From assembly GCA_905206365.1 (NCBI GenBank), contig CAJLHF010000025.1:1-32325 (forward strand): a DNA stretch of 32,325 nucleotides, in the 5' to 3' direction. Made by a program: the position numbers and the translations under genes. Under the pieces are notes generated by a model, which was not told the DNA's origin, did no database searches, and worked only from the letters and a program-made list of their open reading frames with translations. The DNA comes from an uncultured Sutterella sp. (GTDB lineage Bacteria > Pseudomonadota > Gammaproteobacteria > Burkholderiales > Burkholderiaceae_F). Below are positions 25,864 to 32,325 of the stretch, one piece after another; the first letter of the stretch is position 1; every line of letters starts with the position of its first letter.

Positions 25864-25990
25864 TCGGGATGCGGACTGACGGAACCGTCAATATCGACAA
25901 ATTGTTTCCGGGGAAATCCGAAAAAAAACGTACGGAAAAGAAACCTCGGCAATCAGAAAATTCAAGAACAATCCGAAAGTTTCGACATGC

Positions 25991-26038
25991 AGGATCATGA
26001 ATTGATCCTTTTCCCCTAAGGATCATTTCTTGATCTTT
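25991..26038 (-). promoter_or_regulatory. Four alternating half-sites forming mutually exclusive hairpins
   Basis: The half-sites AGGATCA (25991), TGATCCTT (26003), AAGGATCA (26018) and TGATCTTT (26031) alternate in orientation. Neighbours pair in three ways: 1 with 2, 2 with 3 (eight perfect pairs), and 3 with 4. On the minus strand they follow crcB within about 30 bases. They could act as a terminator/antiterminator pair or as a protein-binding array. Confidence 0.45.
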
Positions 26039-26066
26039 ACGAGAGACATCCCGCGCCGTTTTTTTT

Positions 26067-26462
26067 TCAGTGCAAGAGCCGCCACGTGAAGAGCCCGAGC
26101 GCCGTTGCCGCAAAACTCCCCGCAACGTGGAGCGTCGCGTGCGCGAGCGCCCGTCCCGCTTCGCCCGCCAGGAGCATCGAGACGTTTTCGCCCGAGAATG
26201 TGGAAAAGGTCGTCAGCCCCCCTAAAAAGCCCGTTATGAGGAAAAGCCGAACGGCGGGCGGAATTTCGGGATGCGCGCTCGTCCAGGCGAGCGCGAGCCC
26301 GATCAGATACCCCCCGAGAAGGTTGGCGACGAGCGTCCCGAGGGGCAGAAAGTCCGTCCGGGGGTTGAGCACATACGCGAGAAACCAGCGACCGAGGGCG
26401 CCCAGAGCCGCCCCCGAGCCCACCGCCAACACCACGAGCTCGATCGGTCCGTCCTTCGTCAT
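26067..26462 (-). CDS. crcB: Fluoride channel CrcB/Fluc
   Basis: This 131-residue inner-membrane protein has four helices and works as a dual-topology dimer that exports fluoride. Family marks are GALGRWFLAYVLNP after the first helix, GTLVANLLGGYLIGL in the second, and GFLGGLTTFSTFSGE in the third, which carries the conserved phenylalanines of the pore. The start at 26462 overlaps the moaE stop by four bases (ATGA), so its translation is coupled to the molybdenum cofactor operon. No fluoride riboswitch can lie directly before it because of that overlap. Confidence 0.93.
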   Translation of the reverse strand: MTKDGPIELVVLAVGSGAALGALGRWFLAYVLNPRTDFLPLGTLVANLLGGYLIGLALAWTSAHPEIPPAVRLFLITGFLGGLTTFSTFSGENVSMLLAGEAGRALAHATLHVAGSFAATALGLFTWRLLH

Positions 26463-26929
26463 AAACGCGTCCCCCAGCGGTCGCGGGCGACGCCGTCGCT
26501 TTCGCGGGCATCGACCCAGCGGTCGCCCTCGGGCGTTTTTTCCTTCTTCCAAAAGGGTGCTTCGGTCTTCAGCCAGTCCATGATGAATTCGCACGCCTCG
26601 AACGCTTCGCGGCGGTGCGCGGACGAAACGAGCGCAAGCACGATCTGGTCGCCCACCGCCAGGTCGCCGACGCGGTGAATCACCGTCACGTCATCGATCG
26701 ACCAACGGGCGCGGGCCGACTTGATGATCGCTCCGAGCGCCTTTTCCGTCATGCCCGGATAGTGCTCGAGCGACATCGCCGCTACGTCGGAGCCGTCGTT
26801 GCGGTTTCGAACGACCCCGACGAAACTTACGATCGCCCCGGCCTGCGGGTTCGCCGCGCGGATGCGGGAGGTTTCTTCCGACAGGTCGAAGTCTTCGGGA
26901 CTCACCCGAATGAACGTCTGCCCGCTCAT
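26459..26929 (-). CDS. moaE: Molybdopterin synthase catalytic subunit MoaE
   Basis: This 156-residue large subunit of molybdopterin synthase adds sulfur from MoaD to cyclic pyranopterin. Typical blocks are GAIVSFVGVVRNRN, LEHYPGMTEKAL, VIHRVGDLAVGDQIVL and SSAHRREAFEACEFIMDWLK. KTEAPFWKKE has the lysine pair used in catalysis and MoaD binding. The ATG at 26929 starts two bases after the moaD stop; the open frame extends further upstream but only in the moaD region. The gene ends in a four-base overlap with crcB. Confidence 0.95.
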   Translation of the reverse strand: MSGQTFIRVSPEDFDLSEETSRIRAANPQAGAIVSFVGVVRNRNDGSDVAAMSLEHYPGMTEKALGAIIKSARARWSIDDVTVIHRVGDLAVGDQIVLALVSSAHRREAFEACEFIMDWLKTEAPFWKKEKTPEGDRWVDARESDGVARDRWGTRL

Positions 26930-26931
26930 GA

Positions 26932-27189
26932 TCAGCCCCCCGTCACGGGCGGGAAAAAAGCCACTTCGTCGCCGTCCTTCACGGGATCGTCGTCTTCGGC
27001 CATTTCCTGATTCACGGCACCGCGCACGCGCTTGAGGTTGCCGAAGGCGCTCGCCCACGGTTCGCCTCGGGCGACGAGCGACGCGCGCACGTCGCCCAAA
27101 GTCGACGCGTCGGCCTCAAGTTCCACGATTTCGTTTCGTCGCCCCATGGCGTCGCGAAGGCCGGCAAAGTAAAGAACCTCGATTTTCAT
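26932..27189 (-). CDS. moaD: Molybdopterin synthase sulfur carrier MoaD
   Basis: This 85-residue ubiquitin-like small subunit ends in FFPPVTGG; the terminal Gly-Gly is thiocarboxylated. The N-terminus MKIEVLYFAGLRDAMG and the segment AVNQEMAEDD..VKDGDEVAFFPPV are typical. The start at 27189 gives the usual length. It lies 34 bases after moeA and two bases before moaE in the same operon. Confidence 0.95.
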   Translation of the reverse strand: MKIEVLYFAGLRDAMGRRNEIVELEADASTLGDVRASLVARGEPWASAFGNLKRVRGAVNQEMAEDDDPVKDGDEVAFFPPVTGG

Positions 27190-27223
27190 AGTCGAACAAC
27201 AAACAACTAGTAAGTACTTGCTC

Positions 27224-28429
27224 TCAGGCAAAGAACTGGCAGAAGGGGTAGTAAGCGACGAGATCGCCCTTTTTCACGACGGCGCCCGCAGGAATATCCG
27301 CCAGACCGTCCGCCCAGGCGCAACTCGAGAGCACCTGCGAATTCTGCGTGTGAAAGAGATCGAGCCCGCCCGCATCGTTGCGGCGCACGCGCACGAACTC
27401 TTCACGGTCTCCCGCCTTCGTCCACTCGAAGTCGGCGCGGATCTGCTGCGGCTTCATGTCGATGTCGGTCATGCCCATGCGGCGCAGGAGATAGGGGCGC
27501 GCCATCATGAGAAAGACCACGAAACCCGAGACGGGGTTCCCGGGAAGCCCGATGTAGGGGACGCCCCGCACGTGACCGAAAGCGAGCGGCTTGCCGGGCT
27601 TCAGCTTCACGCGCCAGACGTCGAGGGCGCCGAGCGCTTCGACGGCTGGCTTCAGATGGTCTTCTTCGCCGACCGACATGCCGCCCGTCGTCAGGATGAC
27701 GTCCGCCGTTTCGCTCGCATGTTCCAACGCGCGCACGGTCGCCTCGAACGTGTCGGGAATGCTCCCTAGGTCAAGCGCTTCGCAACCGAGCGTCTGCAGA
27801 AGACTGCGAATCATGTAGCGGTTCGAGTTGTAGATCCCGCCCGGAGGAAGAGGTTCGCCGGGTTGCACGAGTTCGTTGCCGGAGAAGAAAATACCGACGC
27901 GTAGCTTCCGATAGACGGTCACGTACGCTCGACCGATCGAGGCCACCGTACCGATGGCGGCGGGGGTAAGGCGGTCACCCGCGCGCAAAATCGTTGCGCC
28001 CACGGCGATGTCGGAGCCGATCCGGCGCACCCAGGACCCTTGCTTGGGAACCTTCGTGAAGTGAACGCCCGCTTCGGTGACCGTCACTTCTTCCTGCGGC
28101 ACCACCGTATCGGCCCCTTCGGGCATGGGAGCGCCCGTGAAGATGCGGGCACACGTGCCCGCTTCAACGGGCTTTCCTACGGAACCCGCGATGATGCGCT
28201 CGGCTACGGGCAGCACGACGGGGTTCGTTTCGGACGCTGCCGCCAGGTCAGCCGCACGCACGGCGTAGCCGTCCATCTGGGAATTGTCCCAGCCCGGCAC
28301 CGCCATCGGGCTCACGACGTCCTGCGCTAGCACGCGATTGGTCGAATACATCAGAGGGATCGTCTCCGCCTCGGCCACGGGCCGGGCGTCGGCGAGAATT
28401 TTCGCGAGCGCTTCGCTGTAAGTAAGCAT
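27224..28429 (-). CDS. moeA: Molybdopterin molybdenumtransferase MoeA
   Basis: This 401-residue enzyme inserts molybdate into adenylylated molybdopterin in the last step of cofactor synthesis. Conserved blocks are DNSQMDGYAVRA, ARIFTGAPMPEGADTVV with QEE, and FFSGNELVQPGEPLPPGGIYNSN in the nucleotide/molybdate-binding domain. TTGGMSVGEEDHLK and GLPGNPVSGFV follow. I chose the ATG at 28429 (MLTYSEALAKIL), which has GAGG nine bases upstream and matches the usual N-terminus. In-frame ATGs at 28435 and at 28444 are alternatives, the latter overlapping the mobB stop as ATGA. It is the third gene of the thrC-mobB-moeA-moaD-moaE-crcB operon. Confidence 0.94.
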   Translation of the reverse strand: MLTYSEALAKILADARPVAEAETIPLMYSTNRVLAQDVVSPMAVPGWDNSQMDGYAVRAADLAAASETNPVVLPVAERIIAGSVGKPVEAGTCARIFTGAPMPEGADTVVPQEEVTVTEAGVHFTKVPKQGSWVRRIGSDIAVGATILRAGDRLTPAAIGTVASIGRAYVTVYRKLRVGIFFSGNELVQPGEPLPPGGIYNSNRYMIRSLLQTLGCEALDLGSIPDTFEATVRALEHASETADVILTTGGMSVGEEDHLKPAVEALGALDVWRVKLKPGKPLAFGHVRGVPYIGLPGNPVSGFVVFLMMARPYLLRRMGMTDIDMKPQQIRADFEWTKAGDREEFVRVRRNDAGGLDLFHTQNSQVLSSCAWADGLADIPAGAVVKKGDLVAYYPFCQFFA

Positions 28430-28440
28430 CTCCATCCACC

Positions 28441-29034
28441 TCATCGGGCTTCGCGCTCCGCGCGAAGCTTCAAACAATAGTCGGCGACGGCCTGAGGGTC
28501 GTTCGCATCGAGCACGTCGAGTCCCGCACGCACGGGCGTGAAGGGGCGGTCGACGGCGACGGCGACGATTCGCTCGTCCGTCGGGTACAGGGGCGCCCTT
28601 CGGCCGGAGACGACCGCATCGGCGGCCTCCCCTCGAAGGAGTTCGATTTTCGGAAAGTCGCCTTCATGCTTGAACCCTTCGACCACGACCACGTCCGCGT
28701 CGGGACGCACCCGTGCGAGGAGTTCGTCGAGCATCACGGTTTCGGGCGTCTCAACGAGAATCGCATAGCGTTCGGCCGTACGCAGGATCACCTCCGCCGC
28801 ACCCGCTTCGCGGTAGCGGTACGTGTCCTTGCCGGGTTTGTCGAGGTCGACCCCGTGGTGCGCGTCCTTGAGGGCGGAAACCTTCAGACCGCGCGCCGCG
28901 AGGATCGCCGTCACGCGAGTGGCGAGCGTCGTTTTGCCCGCTCCCGAAAAACCGACGAACCCCACGACAAAGGGCGGGGTTCGCAGGGCGCAACTCGTCG
29001 GGCGGACCGTGTGAGGGTCGGCACTTTGCATCAT
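28441..29034 (-). CDS. mobB: Molybdopterin-guanine dinucleotide biosynthesis protein MobB
   Basis: This 197-residue P-loop GTP-binding protein assists attachment of GMP to the molybdenum cofactor. Walker A GFSGAGKTT lies at about residues 28-36. KDAHHGVDLDKPGKDTYRYREAGA and DVVVVEGFKHEGDFPKIELLR are hallmark MobB segments. I chose the ATG at 29034 (the second of a tandem pair at 29031 is equally possible), ten bases after the thrC stop. The C-terminus abuts or overlaps the moeA start region. Its presence implies a bis-MGD-type cofactor for DMSO-reductase-family enzymes. mobA is not in this window. Confidence 0.93.
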   Translation of the reverse strand: MMQSADPHTVRPTSCALRTPPFVVGFVGFSGAGKTTLATRVTAILAARGLKVSALKDAHHGVDLDKPGKDTYRYREAGAAEVILRTAERYAILVETPETVMLDELLARVRPDADVVVVEGFKHEGDFPKIELLRGEAADAVVSGRRAPLYPTDERIVAVAVDRPFTPVRAGLDVLDANDPQAVADYCLKLRAEREAR

Positions 29035-29044
29035 GGTTCGACGA

Positions 29045-30481
29045 TCAGAAGGGTTTGTCGGCAAACTCGGCCACGAACGCCTTCACCGCATCGAAGTCGT
29101 TGGGCATGTAGGTCTTTTCGGCGGGTTTTCCTCGCGGATCTTCGAACCCTTCGGGCACGGGCACGTCGTGCCCGGTCGCCTGACGAATGATCTTCGGGAA
29201 TTTCGCCGGATCCACGGTCTCAAGGCACAGCGTGCGAACGCCCACGGGGTGGAGATAAATGCCGCTGTAAATGGCGTCGGCCGTATGCGGGTCGACGTAC
29301 GTGCCGTATTCGACGTAGAGATGCTCGGTGATTTCGAGACGGTTCGCGTGGTTCGAGGTCCCCGAGGCGAGCCCCGAACGACGCACGCGGGCGAATTCCC
29401 CGGGCGTGAGTTCGAAAGAACCCTTCGTTTCGAGTTCCTTCATGAGTTCGGCCGTGCGTCGCGCATTCCGATCGAGCATTTCGTAGAGGAAGCGTTCGAA
29501 ATTCGCCGCACGTGAAATATCCATCGAGGGCGAGCTCGTCGCGAGCGTCTCGCTCGCAGGACGCGGCTCATAGACACCCGTACGCAGGAACCGGTCCATC
29601 GCATCGTTTTCATTCGTGGCAACGATGAGACGCAGAATGGGAAGCCCCATCTGCTTGGCGGCCCAGCCCGCGAAGGCGTTGCCGAAATTACCCCCCGGAA
29701 CGACGAACACCACCTCTTCGCCGACATTCTCGACGGCCTGCAGATACGCGTAGAAGTAATAGACGATCTGCGCTGCGATACGGGCCCAGAGCACCGAATT
29801 GACGGCGCCGAGACCGTGCTGCTTGGCAAACTTCCGATCCGAGAGCATGCGCTCGACCATGTCCTGGCAGTCGTCGAACGTCCCGTCGACGGCGAGATTG
29901 ACGCTGTTGGCGGGCGCGTTGGCGTAGAGCTGCGCGGCCTGCCAATCGCTCATGCGCCCCTGGGGCGAGAGCATCGCCACGCGCGCATTGGGGATCTCGG
30001 CGAACGCGTGTTCGCACGCCGCCCCCATGTCGCCCGTCGTCGCCCCGAGGAAAGTCATCGTAGCGGGGGCGTTGCCGAGACCGCGCGCGAAGATGTTCGC
30101 AAGGAGCGAGAGCGAAATGTCGTCGAACGACAACGTCGGCCCGTTCGAGAGTTCGAGCAGGCCCACGTCGTCGTGCAGCCACGTGATCGGCGTCACCTCA
30201 CGGGCGGAAATGCGGTCGCGTCCGTACGGATAGAACTCCGGCTGGTACGTGTCGCGGCAAAGCTTCCAGAGCGTCGGGCGATCGAGCTCGGGCCAAAAGA
30301 GATGCATCACCTCCAGCGCCAGCCCCGCGTAGTCGAGACCGCGCATCACGCGGATCTGATCGAGCGTGAGGCGCGGGAACGCCGCTGGCACGTAAAGGCC
30401 GCCGTCTTCGGCACGGCCTTCGAAAAGAATGTCCGAAAAGCGCTTCGGCGTCTGTTCGCCGCGCGTCGAAATGTACTGCAT
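29045..30481 (-). CDS. thrC: Threonine synthase homologue lacking the PLP lysine
   Basis: This 478-residue protein is full length and aligns from end to end, from memory, with betaproteobacterial threonine synthases: MQYISTRG at the start, LLELSNGPTL, AVDGTFDDCQDMVE, PGGNFGNAFAGW, VATNENDAMDRFLRTG, TSSPSMDISRAANFERFLYE and YGTYVDPHTADA. The active enzyme forms a Schiff base between pyridoxal phosphate and the lysine of FKD in the motif SNGPTLAFKD. Here that reads SNGPTLSFDD, with Asp120 (codon GAC at 30122-30124) in place of Lys. The phosphate-binding SGDTG has become TGDMG (149-153). No frameshift or stop is present. It may be an inactive relic under selection, a protein with a new role, or an enzyme with altered chemistry. 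The ATG at 30481 has GGAGGG six bases upstream. It heads the molybdenum cofactor operon. Confidence 0.88.
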   Translation of the reverse strand: MQYISTRGEQTPKRFSDILFEGRAEDGGLYVPAAFPRLTLDQIRVMRGLDYAGLALEVMHLFWPELDRPTLWKLCRDTYQPEFYPYGRDRISAREVTPITWLHDDVGLLELSNGPTLSFDDISLSLLANIFARGLGNAPATMTFLGATTGDMGAACEHAFAEIPNARVAMLSPQGRMSDWQAAQLYANAPANSVNLAVDGTFDDCQDMVERMLSDRKFAKQHGLGAVNSVLWARIAAQIVYYFYAYLQAVENVGEEVVFVVPGGNFGNAFAGWAAKQMGLPILRLIVATNENDAMDRFLRTGVYEPRPASETLATSSPSMDISRAANFERFLYEMLDRNARRTAELMKELETKGSFELTPGEFARVRRSGLASGTSNHANRLEITEHLYVEYGTYVDPHTADAIYSGIYLHPVGVRTLCLETVDPAKFPKIIRQATGHDVPVPEGFEDPRGKPAEKTYMPNDFDAVKAFVAEFADKPF

Positions 30482-30839
30482 GAAATACCCTCCGTCGTTG
30501 TTTCTGGCGGATGCCGGCAAACTGGGCCGCGGCCGTGCCCCCGTCGTCGAGGCGTAGGCGTCGCGTGCGCGCCCGAGTCTTTTCCGCCCATGCTACTCGA
30601 ATTTTCTCCCGATTCCGACAGGTCCTCCTTCAAAAAGTAGCCGACCCCTCCCTTTGATCGAGAAAAGCCGCCCGAAGTCCCCTCCTTTCGGAGGATGGAC
30701 GCCCGGATCCCGAGAGAAAGCCGTCTCGACGGGGCTTTCGGGCCTCCGCGCTTTTCCCGAGGACTCGTAGAATGTTCGACAACGCGAACGGTTCCGTCCG
30801 TTCCTCCCCGCACACCGCCAACCATCATTCGAGGTGTCT
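30482..30839. other. Divergent region between thrC and the PIN-PhoH gene
   Basis: About 360 bases hold the promoters of two divergent genes. Seen are a hairpin GTCC-CCTCC-TTTC-GGAGG-AT-GGAC (30676-30700), a second AAAGCC/GGCTTT dyad (30718-30738), and a TAGAAT (30768-30773) that may be the -10 box of the plus-strand gene. No gene is evident. Confidence 0.5.
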
Positions 30840-32325
30840 ATGCCGCTTCCCAAAGCGCCCTCCCAGCCGGCCGATCTTCTCGCCGATTACGGCGAACCCG
30901 CCAAACCCGGCAAGCGTCACACGAGAACCGCGACGAAACACGTCGCCCGCTCCCGCAGTATGGCCGTCGAACCGACGCCCGATACCGCAACGTCCCCTGA
31001 GGGCGCGGCACCGCAGGCGTCCCTCCCCGTTGAAAACGTTGCCGCCGCCAAGACCGCTTCCGAAAAGCCCTCGAAGCGACGTCGCGCGACGAAGGAGCAA
31101 AAGGTCGCGACCGAGACGCTCGAATCGACCGCCGCGACGGTCGAAAGCGAAAAGAGCGCTTCGAAACCCGAGGCAAAGACGCCCGAGAAGTCCGCCAAGC
31201 AACCCGTTCGCGCGAAAAAGTCCCGCACCCGCAAGGTTGTTGCGTCCGCAGCGGACAACCAGGGCGAACTTCTGGATGTGACGGCCGCCCTCTTCGGCAC
31301 GGCGGGCGGTGTCAAAGCGAATGCCGTCGTCGAAATGCCGGCAACGGACGTCGTTGCACCCGCCGAGGCGGTCGTCCCTCGGGCGCCTTCTCCCGTCGCC
31401 GCTCCCCTTTCCGCTCCCGTGCGCGCCCGTCGTTCGGCAAGCGCCCGCAAAGGACGTGCCCTCATGCCCGAAGACAAGCCCAAGCTCTTCGTGCTCGACA
31501 CGAACGTCCTCATGCACGACCCGCTTTCGCTCTTTCGCTTTGCCGAGCACGACGTCTTCCTGCCGATGACGACGCTTGAAGAGCTCGACAGTCACAAGAA
31601 GGGTTTGACCGACGTCGCGCGCAACGCGCGTACTGTGAGCCGCAGCCTCGACGCGTTGATCGAAGCCAACAACGGCAATCTCCACGACGGCGTGCCCCTC
31701 GCGCTTCTCGGCAACACGGAAGCCAAAGGCCGCCTCTGGTTTGAAACGAAAGTCGTTGCTGCGCCCCTGCCGCAGGCGCTTCCCGCCTTCAAGGGCGACA
31801 ACTCGATCCTCGCCACCGTGAAGGGACTCGAAACCGCCTTCCCCGACCGTGCGGTCGTGTTGGTATCGAAAGACATCAACATGCGCATCAAGGCGACGAC
31901 GCTCGGCATTCCCGCCGAAGACTACTTCAACGACAAGGTGCTCGACGACTCCGACATGCTCTACACGGGGAAGATCGAGCTCGAATCGGACTTCTGGGAG
32001 TCTATCGGCGAGGGGTTGCGGTCCTGGCAGGAAAACGACGCTACGCACTACGCGTTCGAAACGGACCACCCCGAACGCTTCGTCGTGAACGCCTGCCTCA
32101 CGGTGAAGGGCGACGACAACTTCATGGCGCTCGTGACGGGCATCAAAGGGCGCGAAGTGACGATGCGCCTCATGCGCGATTTCCGCAAGAGCGGCCGCTT
32201 CAAGGTCTGGGGCATCAACGCCCGCAACCGCGAACAGAACATGGCGCTCAACCTGCTGATGGACCCCGAAATCGATTTCGTGACGATTCTCGGTCAGGCG
32301 GGCACGGGCAAAACGCTCATGACGC
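30840..32325 (+). CDS. PIN-PhoH family protein with long N-terminal extension (partial)
   Basis: The frame is open from ATG 30840 (GAGG five bases upstream) to the window edge, 495 codons so far. Residues 1-205 are low complexity, rich in Ala, Lys, Pro, Thr and Ser, with several basic clusters. From about 210 a PIN nuclease domain begins (LFVLDTNVLMHDPLSLF, then EELDSHKKG, KGDNSILA and VLVSKDINMRIKA), including the acidic residues of the PIN active site. The PhoH ATPase domain follows, starting with REQNMALNLLMDPEIDFVTI and the Walker A motif GQAGTGKT just before the edge. PIN-PhoH (PhoH2/YlaK-like) proteins are RNA-unwinding ribonucleases. The extension is unusually long, because relatives I recall have a much shorter N-terminal part. 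The 3' end is cut off by the window. Confidence 0.9.
   Translation, partial: MPLPKAPSQPADLLADYGEPAKPGKRHTRTATKHVARSRSMAVEPTPDTATSPEGAAPQASLPVENVAAAKTASEKPSKRRRATKEQKVATETLESTAATVESEKSASKPEAKTPEKSAKQPVRAKKSRTRKVVASAADNQGELLDVTAALFGTAGGVKANAVVEMPATDVVAPAEAVVPRAPSPVAAPLSAPVRARRSASARKGRALMPEDKPKLFVLDTNVLMHDPLSLFRFAEHDVFLPMTTLEELDSHKKGLTDVARNARTVSRSLDALIEANNGNLHDGVPLALLGNTEAKGRLWFETKVVAAPLPQALPAFKGDNSILATVKGLETAFPDRAVVLVSKDINMRIKATTLGIPAEDYFNDKVLDDSDMLYTGKIELESDFWESIGEGLRSWQENDATHYAFETDHPERFVVNACLTVKGDDNFMALVTGIKGREVTMRLMRDFRKSGRFKVWGINARNREQNMALNLLMDPEIDFVTILGQAGTGKTLMT

Larger units (their letters stand above)
25727..26066. other. Intergenic region between crcB and clpB
   Basis: This contains the clpB heat-shock promoter and leader (25727-25863), an A-rich stretch (25915-25990) without visible features, and a cluster of four alternating GATC-type half-sites (25991-26038). 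No gene is seen. Confidence 0.7.

Overview
The window looks like a chromosomal segment from a GC-rich, anaerobic or microaerophilic betaproteobacterium of the order Burkholderiales. The best guess is a gut Sutterellaceae type (Sutterella/Parasutterella-like). This is inferred from betaproteobacterial gene orders (recG-oxyR; orn-M48 protein-rsgA; thrC next to moeA-moaD-moaE), from protein resemblance recalled from memory, and from the anaerobic C4-dicarboxylate genes. No database search was possible. No insertion sequence, phage gene or CRISPR array was seen.

Left part (1-7604): a tRNA-Gly(GCC) with a consensus promoter is followed by a minus-strand block, frdA-frdB-aspA-dcuA. Together these would import or exchange C4-dicarboxylates (DcuA), deaminate aspartate to fumarate (AspA) and use fumarate as electron acceptor (FrdAB, closest in sequence to the Wolinella type). 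No membrane cytochrome b subunit (FrdC) lies beside FrdAB. Instead there is a roughly 1.1 kb stretch without a convincing gene, rich in inverted repeats, in which a small-RNA-like unit (a TATAAT and a terminator about 150 nt apart) can be seen. A second C4-dicarboxylate carrier, DcuC, lies at 12554-13825.

Middle part (7605-22144): recG and oxyR, an AI-2E family membrane protein, the DcuC carrier, oligoribonuclease, a membrane-bound M48-like protein whose zinc-protease motif is altered (HDVGH instead of HExxH, and Asp for Glu at the third ligand), rsgA, moaA, a PutP-type sodium/solute symporter, and an unrecognised 433-residue protein.

Right part (22145-32325): an unrecognised exported protein, clpB with a textbook sigma-32 promoter, and a minus-strand operon thrC-mobB-moeA-moaD-moaE-crcB that joins threonine synthase, molybdenum cofactor synthesis and a fluoride channel. 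The threonine synthase homologue is full length but has Asp where the family has the pyridoxal-phosphate lysine. The window ends inside a plus-strand PIN-PhoH gene with a long low-complexity N-terminal extension.

The strongest leads are the two apparently rewired enzymes (ThrC K to D; M48 with two E to D changes), FrdAB without FrdC, the candidate small RNA, and several nested or alternating hairpins between genes.
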